Source: Ahaetulla prasina (taxonomy: Eukaryota; Chordata; Lepidosauria; Squamata; Colubridae). From it: a stretch of DNA of 64,000 nucleotides. This document shows positions 47,878-59,010 of this stretch, one piece after another; within the stretch, counting starts at the first letter, position 1; each line of letters begins with the position of its first letter. The notes beneath the pieces are model-generated. The model saw only the letters and a list, made by a program, of their open reading frames with translations, had not been told where the DNA came from and searched no databases. The position numbers were made by a program, and so were the translations under genes. The stretch spans positions 258,588,958-258,652,957 of the forward strand of contig NC_080540.1 in the NCBI RefSeq assembly GCF_028640845.1, read 5' to 3'.

Positions 47878-48251
47878 GCCTTAGTCAACAAATGAGTCCC
47901 AGCCACGAAAATTGACACTGTACCCAGGATAACACACAACGCCACCACCGATCATCCTCACCAGTTTCAAACCCAAACCCATCCCACAGATGAAACACAG
48001 CCACCATCCAGAAGCCAGACCATGCTGGCACTACTGGCTGCTGCGCCCCCCTCTGATCCCCATGCAAAGCAAGCTGACACACGCCAGGAACACATGACAG
48101 GACCTTGGACTCGGAGCCAGGACAGGGCCCAGGATGCTGCATCACAGCCATCTGCTCAAGACATCACATCACAGAATTCCAGAGGCCACAACACCAAAGC
48201 TCAGGAACAAAAGTCTAAGACCACACCCACACAGGATGCTGCAAGGCAGCC

Positions 48252-48425
48252 GACCAATCTGCAAACACCCACTCCATCTACCAATCAAGATGCAACCACA
48301 CAGCCAACCAACCCGCTCACAGCAACACTCCCCACCTCGACCAATCTGCAAACACCCACTCCATCTACCAATCAAGATGCAACCACACAGCCAACCAACC
48401 TGCTCACAGCAACACTCCCCACCTC
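48252..48425. repeat. 87-bp tandem duplication in the right PLE arm
   Basis: Two copies (48252-48338, 48339-48425), nearly identical. The left arm has only one copy, so this arose after the inverted repeat formed or is specific to that template. Confidence 0.9.
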
Positions 48426-48599
48426 CCCACCAGTATTTATAGAGAGACAGCCGCTCCGACCATGCTTTGCTCACAGAAACACGAAGCTGAAAGCACCAGC
48501 CTGAAGATGATGAGTGAGATTTCGTTGAAACGTCACCAAGATACTGTCAATCTTACATGGGAAAAGACCCGAATATGCCAAGACCTATATATATAAATA

Positions 48600-49245
48600 C
48601 ACATACACACACACACAATAAGTCTAAGAATTGCTTCAGAGAAGAAGCTATTATATATTTTTGCCACAACAATAATTGAATTACCCTATCTATAATTGGC
48701 ATAGTAACTTCATAATTATTTTCGGAAGAAATTAAGAACAAATAAACAGCTATTTGTAAAATAAATCCATACTCCCCAGACAACATTTTGGGATCATTGA
48801 TGTCAACTGAGTTTGAAATAACTAAATTAAGAATTGTAATTTAAATTTATACGCTCTTTATACCCCAGACAGATAGCTTGGCCTTCACTACTCCAAAACT
48901 GTGCCATTCGTTACTTCTAGAATTGACTTATGATTGTCTACTTTTTAAACTGAATAATTTCAAAAGTAATTAGCTTTTTGTTAATATACTCAATTCTGCA
49001 AAAAGCTTATCTGTACATACAGTTCCTAGTTACACATATGTTTATCTGCTGCAGGAAAGATACTGGAAATGTATATTCATCCCAATTCGCACAATGCAGA
49101 AGTTATTTTACCATATCTATTCATTTATAAGCTGCTTTTTAGAATAGACATTTCAATACATTTAATATTAATAATCTAAACATTTTATTGAGCTTACAGT
49201 AGTAATGGAAATAGTGTTTCATAGTGTAGTTAAATTATTATAGTT
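48600..49245. other. No gene seen; short (CA)n near 48600-48620
   Basis: A/T-rich spacer with nothing recognisable. Confidence 0.5.
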
Positions 49246-49345
49246 GAAGAAAACCCTATGAGAAAGCCAGTTTCGTTAAAGCATCAGCCTGAAAATGGAA
49301 GACCATGAGTTCTAGACCCATCTTGGGCACAAAGCCAGCTGGATG
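49246..49345 (+). mobile_element. tRNA-derived SINE fragment
   Basis: 'gaaagccagtttcgttaaag' (box-A region), 'ccatgagttctagaccc' (box B) and 'cttgggcacaaagccagctg' match the 5' half of the same SINE family as 7809. It joins LINE 3' UTR sequence at about 49346. Confidence 0.65.
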
Positions 49346-50135
49346 AGCCACAAGTGACTAGGAATTTGTGTTGTTGCATATGCTCTCAGCGTACATAAAA
49401 GAAAAGATACATTCATCAAGAATCATAAGATACAACACAGGGGTGAAATGCCCCCGGTTTGGACCGGATCGGCCAATCCAGTAGTGATGGTGGTGGGTGG
49501 TTCGGAGAACCAGTAGCAAAAATCCCTGCCTTCCCCCCGCCCATGCTCAACTGAGCCACGTGATAGTCAGAGCCTTTTTTCAGCCAAAAAGGGTATTAAA
49601 AAACGGCTTTTAAAAGTAAAAAAAAAGATCATGCACCACAGCTGATCACCCCCCACGCGCTGTTCTACTTATTCCATGCCTCCTTTTGCCATGCACCGCA
49701 TGCATGAGCACCTTGCATTTGATGTGTGGTGCGTACTGCACATGCACACACAGCGCACATGTGCAGCAGTGAACCAGTAGTAAATCGGTTCAGATTTCAC
49801 CACTAGTACAACATTTATGATAGTCATAGGGTACAAATAAGCAATCAGGAAACAATATAAATATAAATCGTATGGATACAAGCAACAAGTTATAGTCATA
49901 CAGTCATAAGTGAAAGGAGATGTGTGATGGGAACAATGAGAAGATTAATAGTAGTGCAGACTTAGTAAATAGTTTGACAGTGTTGAGGGAATTATTTGTT
50001 TAGCAGAATGATGGCATTTGGGGGAAAAAAACGTTCTTATGTCTAGTTGTTCTGGTGTGCAGTGCTCTATAGCGTCGTTTTGAGGGTAGGAGTTGAAACA
50101 GTTTATGTCCAGAATGTGAGGGGTCTGTAAATATT
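49346..50135 (-). pseudogene. CR1/L3-like LINE 3' end, split by a MITE
   Basis: On the minus strand the right part (49806-50135) encodes FTDPSHSGHKLFQLLPS and then RHKNVFF, followed by the 3' UTR with 'ttgtttcctgattgcttatt'. The UTR continues left of the MITE (about 49360-49437). It is homologous to the copies at 5757 and 29655. Confidence 0.8.
49438..49805. mobile_element. hAT-type MITE inside a LINE 3' UTR
   Basis: Ends CAGGGGTGAAATGC and CAGATTTCACCACTA (final G changed). Flanks ATACAACA (49430-49437) and GTACAACA (49806-49813) match at 7 of 8. The homologous intact UTR at 29655 contains this target once. Confidence 0.85.
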
Positions 50136-50570
50136 ATTGTTACAATATACAAAAAAAATACAAAATCACACCTGCCAGTTCTTTAGCTGATGTTATCATT
50201 CATGTATATCAAGCTATTCCCAAGAATCTAAGATGTAGTAACATATTTGCATAGCATATGTGCATATCCAAGCTTTGTGGCCTTTTGGAATTGATAGATG
50301 GAAATTTTGTGAATGTGCAGATTTTCTAACTGCCGCCCAAGGTTTTTTTGGTGCCCAGGGTCCCAGAAATACTGGGATCATCAAACTGGCTTATGCCATA
50401 ATATTTCAGTTTTGATTTTCACATTTCGATGTCAGCGTTCCAGAAAACCCCTCCTGCAGAAAAGACTCCAAAGCAAACATAGATAAACTGGCACAGTTGG
50501 ATAAAATCCGAATCTGGGGATCCGGGTTTCTCCCTCAGTAAGACAAACTCCAAAATCCGCCCCCCTTATT
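50136..50570. other. No gene seen
   Basis: A short unassigned stretch next to the L1 3' end. Confidence 0.5.
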
Positions 50571-50892
50571 TTTATATATATATAATTTTTTTTTTATTTT
50601 CTTTTAAGACAAAAAACATAAAAACATTTTCAACCCCAATATTGTGTATCGGCGGGGTGATTACAAATCTCTTGTGCCTTCATAATTTACAAATATTCCT
50701 TAATTTATCTAAATTTATATCATCATCATCTTGTATCCAGAACTTTAAATTAACCAATGGCTATAACCTTTATTTTTCTCATTCCATATGCATATCCTCT
50801 AATGAGTATTTTATCTGATAACATCATCAATTCTATCATTCTACGCCATTCATTTAATATTTCAATTAATAATATTTTTTCTCCAATCTTTG

Positions 50893-53307
50893 TTAACATA
50901 TCTTCCCTTCTAACCATTGATAAAATATATCCCATATCTTATAATATTGCTTTTCTTCCTGTTCTCTTATTTCAAATGTCAATTTACTCATTTCAGCACA
51001 TTCCATTATTTTCCTAATTATTTCATCTTGCAACGGTATTTTCTCACTTTTCCAATTTTTCGCAAACACTATTCTAGCTGTTGTTACAATCAAATATCTC
51101 ACTTCTCTATTATAAATTTCTGGTATGATTCCAAGTAGAAAAACTTCTGGTTTAAAATCTATGTGCTCTTTAATCATTTTTCCCAACCATGTGTGTATTT
51201 TAGTCCAATATCTTTTAGCTTACACGCATGTCCACCACATGTGGTAATACGATCCAGGTGACTGATGACATTTCCAACATTTTTCGGATTTGTCCTTGAA
51301 CATTCTAGAAATTCTTGTTGGGGGTAAATGCCATCTATAAAACATCTTATACAAATTCTCTTTATAAGCCGTAGACATTGTCATCTTATAATTATATGTC
51401 CATAATTTTTGCCATGTCTCTAAATCAATCCCATGCCCAAAATTTTTCCCCCAAGCAATCATTGTTTCCTTGACTTGTTCTTCTTCTAGTTTAATCTCTA
51501 AAAGATATCCATACAACTTCGTAATTAATTTGTCATCTGTCCCTGTTAAAATTTTATCAAAGCTAGTCAAGTTATTATAAAAACCTTCTGTCTTGGAATC
51601 TTTCTCATATCTAGAATGTATTTGCAAGTAAGAAAACCAATTCATCTTTATATCTTCACTTTCCAATTCCTGCATTGTTTTAAGTTCTCCCTTCTCATTT
51701 AACAATTCTTTATATCTAACAATTTGTTCCTTTCTAAACGTAATTGCATATGAAAAAGCCTCAATAGTTGATACCCAAACTGGGATTTTTAAAAAATGGC
51801 TTTTCTTAATTCTCTCCGTTTGATAACAAAGCCTCTCTTATAAAATGTCTTCTAAAATATCCCTGCATTTTAGCCTGTTTATACCATAAAAAAGCGTGCC
51901 ACCCCATTAACAAATCATGGCCTTCCAGAGTCAATATTCTATTGTTCCTTAGAGTTATCCATTCCTTGATCCACATTAAGTTTGTGGCTTGATAATATAA
52001 TTCCCAATTGGGTAACCCAAATCCCCCTCTTGTTCTCACATCTTGCAACAATTTTAATTTTACATTCACTTTTTTCCCCTTGCCATACATATCTCAATAT
52101 CATTTTATTCAGTTCATGAAAAAAAATTTCCCCAATTTGATTGGAACTGTCTGGAACAGATATAATATTTTGGGCAGTATATTCATTTAATCGTTGAAAT
52201 TCGTCCAATCAATGATAACTGCAGATTCTCCCATTTTGCCAAGTCTGACCCAATCTGCTGTTTGAGCTTATCATAATTATTCTCTTTCAGTGTACTACAT
52301 TTTGCAGTTAAGAACCATTTTAACCATTTTAATTTCGGCCACACTGTATAATAAGTTTTTTAATTTACTTTTAATTGCACATTGTTTCTTTTTACCTTGG
52401 CTGTACACCGCCCTGAGTCCTTCGGGAGAAGGGCGGTTTATAAATCTAATAAAATAAATAAATCAATAAATAAATAAGAAGATCCCCAAATACTTAACTT
52501 TATTCGTAATCTGCATCCCTGACCTTTCTACTAATTCATTTTTTTGTTTCTGTAGTATATTTTTTGTTAAGATATTTGTTTTAGCTTTATTTATTTTCAA
52601 ACCTGCAACTTCTCCAAATTCTTTTATTTTATCTATCAACATATTTATAGATTCCAATGGCTCCTCAATGATAAAAACCAGATCATCAGCAAATGCTTGT
52701 AATTTGTATTCTTCCTTTTGTATTTTCATACCTTTTATTTCTCTTTCCTCTCTAATAATTCTATTTAGTACTTCTAATGTTAAGACAAACAGCAGAGGGG
52801 AAAGCGGGCAACCCTGTCTTGTTCCTTTTTCTATTTGAATCAATTCTGTCAATTCACCATTTATCATTACTTTTGCAGATTGCTTCTGATATATAGCTTC
52901 TATTGCCTTAATAAATTTTTCTCCAAAACCCATCTGTTCCATTTGTAAAAGCATAAACGCCAATTAACATTATCGAAAGCTTTTTGTGCATCAAGAAATA
53001 CCAACACCATCTGTTTCTCCGGATGTGCCTCATAATATTCTAAAGTGTCCAGTATAATTCTCATATTGTTTTTAATGTGTCTCTTGGGCAGAAAGCCATT
53101 TTGATCAGAATGTACAAAGTCATTCAAGTATCTTTTCAGTCTTTCTTCCAAAATTAAAGCAAATATTTTATAGTCTGAATTTAACAAAGTTATGGGCCTA
53201 TAGTTTTTAACTTGTTGCAAATCCATGTCTTCTTTTGGAATAAGAGAAATATATGCCTCTGACCAATCGGCCCCCTTTATGATCCCTCTGCCAATCACAT
53301 GCTCCAA
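50893..53307 (-). pseudogene. L1 ORF2 RT and C-terminal region
   Basis: From right to left: GADWSEAYISLIPKEDMD, KNYRPITLLNSDYKIFA, SDQNGFLPKRHIKNN, LVFLDAQKAFDNVNW (first catalytic Asp), GTRQGCPLSPLLFVLTLEVL, and the catalytic FADDLVF near 52680. Then come LKINKAKT and KVKYLGIFL. After the L2 insert it resumes with NNYDKLKQQIG and LAKWENLQLSLIGRI, followed by GGFGLPNWELYYQATNL, FYRWHLPPTRI and CWKCHQSPGSYYHMWWTC (zinc-binding C-rich region). Several frameshifts and stops make it inactive. Confidence 0.92.
52345..52483 (+). mobile_element. L2 LINE 3' terminus inserted in L1 ORF2
   Basis: 'ggctgtacaccgccctgagt' and 'ccttcgggagaagggcgg' followed by 'tttataaatctaataaaat' and (AAAT)n match the 3' end of the L2 at 24460-24556. 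The L1 frame is homologous on both sides. Confidence 0.9.
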
Positions 53308-53308
53308 T

Positions 53309-53439
53309 CTCCAACTGTCCCATCTCGAGATATCACTCCGGCCACTCCTTCTCCAGATGTAAGCTCAGCCTGACCTTGACCAGCAGGAAGAATGTTATTA
53401 TGTCTAATAGCCCCTTCTACCACTACCACCCTCCTACTT
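53309..53439. other. Junction sequence, unassigned
   Basis: Short spacer between L1 and the R4-like remnant. It contains a palindrome-like 'gccgaagccttcggc' at its right edge. Confidence 0.45.
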
Positions 53440-54340
53440 TCCCACATATTGGAAAGTGGCAGTGCCGAAGCCTTCGGCCTAGTATGGCTTCCAAAGCTGA
53501 TAATTTTGTGATCTTCTCCTATCCTTTGTCTTCTGTTCTACTATTCCCTGGTATTGCCACATCAGTTATTTTCATCTTTTCAACCACAGTTAAATCTAAT
53601 TTGTTATGAACTAAGACTTTATCAGTTTGTATTTGGATATGCCACAATATTTTAACCAGCTCATTTTCAACTACTTTTTCAACTTATGTTCCCACCAATT
53701 TTTCATTACCGCACATGATAAATTTTACAGATGTTCCAGTGAATCATTTTGGCATTTGTGTTATGTCATTATATATAATCAGTTTGTGCATATACCATCT
53801 ATTGTTTCTTCTGCTTCTTTGCACAATCTGCACTTTGAATCATTTAATGATTTTTCAATTCTGGCATCCATTGTATTAGTTTAAATGGCTTGCTCTTTAG
53901 TAGCCAAAATCGTCCTTTCCATTTTTTTTGTTCAATGTTCTAATTATAAACTGTATCTATTTCCCTGTTGATCACTTCTAGAAATTGACCGTGCAATGCT
54001 TTTTTCTTGCCTTCTTCCTGTTCTTGTTTATATTGTGTTGTTTTGTTATTCATCTTTTATTACCTGCATATTCAGTAAATTCCAATTTTAATTTGTGTCA
54101 CTGCATGTTCTTAGTTGCCTTTTATGTAATCAGTCAATAAATGCTTTTCCTCTTTGACTTGAAGTAAAACTCTGCCTCCATTTCGGGGCAGGTATAATTT
54201 ATCAATATTACTATAAGGCTGTAATGCATACTGATTACTCATTAGCTTTCTTGTTTTTCAGTCCAAACTGTCCAGTTCAGCTTTTGTCCACTTAATAATT
54301 GTACTGTTATAAGCAGTACTGTTCATTGTATCACAGCTAT
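53440..54340 (-). pseudogene. R4-like LINE: post-RT region and restriction-like endonuclease
   Basis: Non-LTR elements of this type use a PD-(D/E)XK endonuclease after the RT. In minus-strand frames I read IIKWTKAEL and a TRKLM-like motif, then EEGKKKALHGQF, an imperfect Cys-rich segment, IHWNICK, WWEHKLKK, NELVKILWHIQIQTDKVLV, HNKLDLTVVEK and ITDVAIPG. The run of KILW..IQTDK, then PDLTVV and DVAIPGD, is typical of the R4/NeSL-type endonuclease. Several stops and frameshifts break it. Clade assignment is from memory of the motifs. Confidence 0.72.
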
Positions 54341-54399
54341 GACCTTTATCTATTCACAGCAATTTGAATTGTTGTTATTACAGTTTGTCACATACGCAA

Positions 54400-54905
54400 C
54401 CAGATGTTTAAACTGGGTTTGGCATTGTTATCTACTTACCGACTACTTTCCATGGACCTAGGATGGGGAGATGCTATTGTTTGATGGTCTTGAGGTATCA
54501 TCACAGGATGTAAGCTGTTGCAAATAAAACTACCTTTTGCAATTGACTGATGATAACTCCGTCAATGCTGATGCTATTAAGTGGCACTCCAGATGTTTTG
54601 GGATTGCACCCAAGGAGCCTAGCACTTTTGGTACTATCTTTGCTTTCTTTGCCACGTTTATTACATATCAGTTTGCAGATCTTTATATTTTGTGATTTTC
54701 TCCAATTCCTTTTCTTCTATTAGTCTGTCTCCAGGTTCTGCCACATCCACTATTCAGTCCTTTTTGTCTTTCTTATCAACTGTTGTTAAGTCTGGGGTGT
54801 TATATGGCAGGTGCTTATCTGATTGAATTCTGATTGAGTCCAAGCTCAATTTCATTTCATTTTCTATTACTTTGTCTATTTTATGCTCCCACCAGTTCTT
54901 GCTTG
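54400..54905 (-). pseudogene. Second R4-like restriction-like endonuclease remnant
   Basis: Minus-strand frames give KNWWEHKIDKVIENE, IRIQSDKHLPYN, PDLTTVDKKDKKD and IVDVAEPGDRLIEEKELEKI, followed by PKVLGSLGAIPKHLE. It overlaps in domain content with the copy at 53440, so these are two separate fragments in the same orientation. At least one stop lies between DKKD and IVDV. Confidence 0.74.
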
Positions 54906-56280
54906 ATCAGTATTTCTGTGTTTTCAACCTTTGTATATTTGTGATAGGTTAACAACTAACAGTCCTAAGCCCTATAGCCCTTTTTCAGCAGATGTCCAGG
55001 AACTCCAACGCCTAGTTGACCTAGGTAATGACCAATCCAGTATGAATTTCTGTAAATTATCTCACTATAATATTTATGGGAAAGATACTTGTCTTCTATT
55101 GAGGCTTGTCCAATATAGTTGAACCATTGGCTCATCTTTCTCAGACCCCACAAGTTCCAAAACCACATCAAGGTAATGCCTCACTGGGAATATACCTACA
55201 GGATTCAGTATTCCCAAAAATAATCCCATCCAAATTCTATCAGTTTTATTCTTATTATATTTTATCCTACCGTATATATGAGAAATTTCTATGAAATTGG
55301 TGTCCTATCCACTTCACTCCGTCATTCCCATCTTTTCAGCAGCATTAACTTATATTCTTTGTTTATTGATTTATCTGCATAAGGAATTACTTTTTCTTTG
55401 TTTTTAAAATCAAGATTCCAGAACAATGGAATTTTGTAAAGCAGAAAAGTAGGAATATGCATACCCTATAAATTTAGTTCTTGGTGGAAGGTGGGGGCTG
55501 ATAGAATTTGAAACCAAGGGGGAAAATTGTAAATAATTTTCATGTAAAAGCTAGCCACACAAAAACCTGAATGAATTAATCACCAAGATCATCTTCAACT
55601 TTAGAAAACAGAGCTTCAGTTGTGTCTTCTTAAAAGGTTAAATAAATTACTTAGATAAAAATTAAAAGTAAGAAAAACAAACCATGACCTGTTCACTACA
55701 AAAGGACAGCACAGTTTTATCTGAAAGCTTCATAAAGTTTTCATTTGTTAATATTCAACAATATTTAGTGTGAAGACAGGGCATTTTTATTTAATAATAT
55801 TTATTCATTAGCATGATAAAATTCTTCCTTTATATTGGTTCCCAGCTGCAGTTGACAGTGGTTGATTGACATTATCCTAGAGCAATACCCAGAGCTATTT
55901 ACAATGTGACAAAAAGTGAGTGGAATGAGACCTTGACCCAATTTGAAGAAAAAGCAATGTTTTCAAACACTGATTGTGAGTAATGGAGTAAAAAAGTAAA
56001 AACAGGTGCTTGAATCTTTTCAAAAGAGCCCCTGACATGTATAACCCTACCCAACTTCAGATTTTGATGAAGCTCATGCAGAATAGTGGAACTTTCATAC
56101 CTTTTTCAATAGAGATGTCAGTTAATAGAGGCTACAATTGGCAAACTGGAAATAATCAAACCCCACAAAAATGCCTAAAGCACTTGACATCATCATCCTA
56201 ACAAAACTAACAGTGTTGATCAATGAAGCTCAGAGACCTTTCCAGTCCAGTGGAAATACAAAATTGCAATCAGAATAGCC
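54906..56280. other. No gene seen
   Basis: About 1.4 kb. The stretch at 54965-55290 may be repeat-derived, but I cannot assign it. Confidence 0.45.
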
Positions 56281-56284
56281 AACT

Positions 56285-57815
56285 ATTTATTTTATTTATT
56301 TATTTATTTAATTTTGTCATAACAATATACACAAGCATAACAAGCATAACACAAAAGATTATATAATATATAAACTTATATATGAGGAGAAACAAGGTAG
56401 TATAAGCATATATATATATATAGGGGAAGAAACAATAGGACAGGAACGGTAGGCACATTTGTGCTCTTATGCACGCCCCTTAGAGTCCTCTTAGGAATGT
56501 GGTGAGGTCAACAGTGGATAGATTTTTAATAAAACTTTTGGGGTTATGAGAAGAGACCACAAAGTCAGGTAATGCATTCCAAGCATAGATAATTCTGTTA
56601 CAGAAATCGTGTTTTCTGCAATCTAAACTGGTGCGGTTGACATTAAGTTTAAATCTGTTGGTAGCTCTTGTGTTATTGTAGTTGAAACTGAAGTAGTCAT
56701 TGGCAGGAAGGACATTATAACGGATGATTCTATGAGCTAAACCCAGGTCCTGTCGAAGGCGACGAAGTTCCAAGTTTTCTAGACCCAGGATATCAAGTCT
56801 GGTGGAATAAGGTATTTTATTGGTTACGGAGGAGTGGAGAACTCTTCTCGCAAAATACCTTTGGACACGCTCAACTGTATTGATATCAGATATATGGTAT
56901 GGGTTCCAGACAGGTGAGCAGTAATCAAGAATTGGCCTAGCAAAAGTTTTATATGCTCTGGTCAGTAGCGTGGTGTTTTTGGAAAAGAAGCTACGTAGAA
57001 TTAAGTTAACAACTTTTAGAGCCTTTTTTGCTATATAGTTGCAGTGGGCTTTGGCACTTAGATCATTAGATATAAAAACTCCAAGGTCTTTGACTGGGTG
57101 GGGGTCATCTGTGAGGTAATGTCCATCAAGCATGTACTTAGTGATTGGGTTCTTTCTTCCAATATGTAGGACTGAGCATTTGCTGGTTGAGATTCGTAGT
57201 TGCCAAATTTTAGACCAAGCGGTTAGATGATCAAGGTCTTTTTGAATTGTAGATGTATTGTCAGTGGTGTTAAAAAGTTTGACATCATCAGCAAAGAGAA
57301 CACAGTCACTTGAGATGTGATCACAAAGATCATTTATGAATACTATAAAGAGAGTTGGTCCAAGAACGCTACCTTGAGGAACACCACTCTTGACAGGAAC
57401 AGGATTTGATATAGCACTACCAACCCTAACCACTTGTTGTCTGTTCGACAGAAAAGCAGATATCCAGTTGTGTAAGGGTCCTGAAATGCCATAGGATTTT
57501 AATTTTAGGAGAAGTTTATCATGTACTACTGAGTCAAAAGCTTTACAGAAGTCTATGTATATTGCATCTATTATTTTACCTAGATCAAGATTTGTAGTCC
57601 ATAGGTTTTTACAGTGGAGAAGTTGTAAATTGCATGATAATTTTTTTCTGAAGCCAAATTGTTTATTTGAGAGTCAGTTGTGTAATTCTAAGTGCAAGGT
57701 AATGGATTGGTTGATGATGGATTCCATTACTTTGCAGGCGACGCAGCATAGGGAGATTGGTCTATAATTTTCAACTAAACTAATTTTCATTAGTTTATCA
57801 ATCACACCAGAAATT
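56285..57815 (-). mobile_element. Rex1/CR1-like LINE, 5'-truncated, longest open RT in the window
   Basis: Minus-strand LINE beginning in the RT and ending in (TAAA)n at the left (56285-56316). The 3' UTR contains 'gttatgacaaaattaaat'-type sequence like the copies at 4062 and 9375. It is the longest of the three copies. Confidence 0.9.
56480..57815 (-). pseudogene. Rex1/CR1-like reverse transcriptase, C-terminal two thirds
   Basis: From 57815 the minus strand shows RPISLCCVACKVMESII, KQFGFRKKLSC, IIDAIYIDFCKAFDSVVHDK (first catalytic Asp) and LSNRQQVV. From 57433 it is open for 317 residues to the natural end: VKSGVPQGSVLGPTLFIVFI, CVLFADDVKLF (catalytic FADD), WQLRISTSKCSVLHIG, VKDLGVFISNDLS, SPVWNPYHISDINTVERVQR, LDILGLENLELRRLR and VNRTSLDCRKHDF. 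Upstream there is a stop near the QFGFR block. The endonuclease domain is absent because of truncation. This is the best-preserved LINE frame here. Confidence 0.9.
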
Positions 57816-58119
57816 TGTTAAAATGCTACCCCCTTCTCCCTGGAATGTCAGAAAACTACACAAGCATAACATGTTTCCACTGCTGATAATTATCCAGCTT
57901 TGAATGACCTTTTCCAATTTGGAAGCCTCATCAGAGGCCCAAATACAGCCTGCCTAAAGGGATGAAACTGGTAGATTATAACTTTAGCACCTGCCCCCTC
58001 TTCTTTATTTCATTAGTCCTGGGAGAAATCCAGCAATTCTAATACTGGTGGAGGTGATGGTACTTCATATCTTTTGCTGTTTGTGCAAACTTTGCAATCA
58101 GACCTGCTGGGATGCAGGT
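57816..58119. other. No gene seen
   Basis: Spacer between the LINE and the L1 fragment. Nothing recognisable. Confidence 0.5.
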
Positions 58120-58784
58120 GTTGAATTGCCTAATCTTAAACCAGTTTACGGTGTCTGTTCCCTTGGGGATGCCAACTCTGGAATGATAAATAAAACTGGC
58201 AAAATTCATGAATTGTGAAGAAGATAAAATATCTGGATATCACTATGACAAGCATGAGCCATATGTTATTTCAAAATAACTGTACTAAGGCATGGAATAA
58301 AGTTGAAGATGGGTTAAGATGGGAGAAACTACAGTTGTCACTACTGGCGAGAATTTCTGTAATAAAAATGTCTAGAATGATTTTTTTGTTTCAGACCAGA
58401 GGTGGGTTTCAGCAGGTTCTGACCAGTTCTGGAGAACCGGTAGCGGAAATTTTGAATAGTTCAGAGAACCAGTGTTAAAAATTCTGACTGGCCCCACCCC
58501 CATCTATTCTCTGCCTCCCAATTCCCAGCTGATCGGAAAGAAATGGAGATTTTTGCAGTAACCTTCCCCTGGAGTGGGGTGGGAATGGAGATTTTACAGT
58601 ATCCTTCCCCTGCCATGCCCACCAAACCATGCCTCACCCACCAAGCCACAACCACAGAACCGGTAGTAAAAAAATTTGAAACCCACCATTTTATACAATA
58701 TCTATTTGACCAGTAAGCACCACTCAAACAGTGGCAGAAAGATATATCTAAATTTGTGTGGTAGGGGGAAAAACATGAGTTAAT
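58120..58784 (+). pseudogene. L1 ORF2 fragment (plus strand) split by a MITE
   Basis: Left part: KKIKYLDITMT, NNCTKAWNKVEDGLRWEKLQ and LLARISVIKMSRMIFLFQT, which match the post-RT region of L1 ORF2. Right part after the MITE: QWQKDISKFVW followed by a stop. The two parts are contiguous in L1 order. The exact left limit is uncertain. Confidence 0.72.
58397..58688. mobile_element. hAT-type MITE inside the L1 fragment
   Basis: Left end CAGAGGTGGGTTTCAGCAGG, right end TTTGAAACCCACCA (terminal bases mutated). Flanks TTTCAGAC and TTTTATAC match 6 of 8. Closely related to 10843. Confidence 0.8.
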
Positions 58785-58786
58785 TA

Positions 58787-59010
58787 CAGATAGTCCTTGA
58801 CTTATAAGTTTTTTTGTAAGTGAGTTATAACTGTTTTTCACACTTACGACAGTTGTAGCATCTCCATAGTCATGTTGTCAAAATTCATATGCTTGGCAGC
58901 TGTCATGTATTTATGATGGTTGCAGTGTCCTGGGGTCATGTGAACATCTTTTGCAAACTTCTGACAAGCAAAGTCAAAGGGGAAGGCAGATTTGCTTAGC
59001 AACTATGAAC
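58787..59010 (+). mobile_element. Mariner-type MITE, left part
   Basis: TA followed by CAGATAGTCCTTGACTTATAAG, then 'cacacttacgacagttgtag', 'ggggtcatgtgaacatctttt' and 'cttagcaact'. The order matches the MITE at 9342 in reverse. The right terminus is not recognisable. Confidence 0.68.

Larger units (their letters stand above)
47020..48587 (-). mobile_element. 5'-truncated PLE with about 0.63-kb inverted arms
   Basis: Left arm 47020-47646 (627 bp) is the inverted copy of right arm 47873-48587 (715 bp). Removing one 87-bp tandem duplication from the right arm (48252-48338 and 48339-48425) makes the lengths agree to 1 bp. The 226-bp spacer encodes the end of a GIY-YIG endonuclease on the minus strand. 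The outer arm parts carry a terminal repeat related to that of the PLE at 1-1880. I read it as one truncated element plus an inverted second 3' end. Confidence 0.84.
50571..53308 (-). mobile_element. 5'-truncated L1 LINE, split by an L2 tail
   Basis: Minus-strand L1 from the middle of the RT to a T-rich 3' terminus (poly(A) at about 50587-50600). There is no ORF1 and no endonuclease domain, consistent with 5' truncation during insertion. An L2 3' end is inserted at about 52345-52483. Confidence 0.88.

Noticed and set aside
47885..48504. 160-residue Pro/Thr/Gln-rich plus-strand frame
   Set aside because: It is the inverted arm of the PLE 3' region. The same sequence is open on the other strand in the left arm, so I take it as noncoding.
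54965..55294. Possible coding remnant on the minus strand
   Set aside because: Short frame with no family motif I can name.
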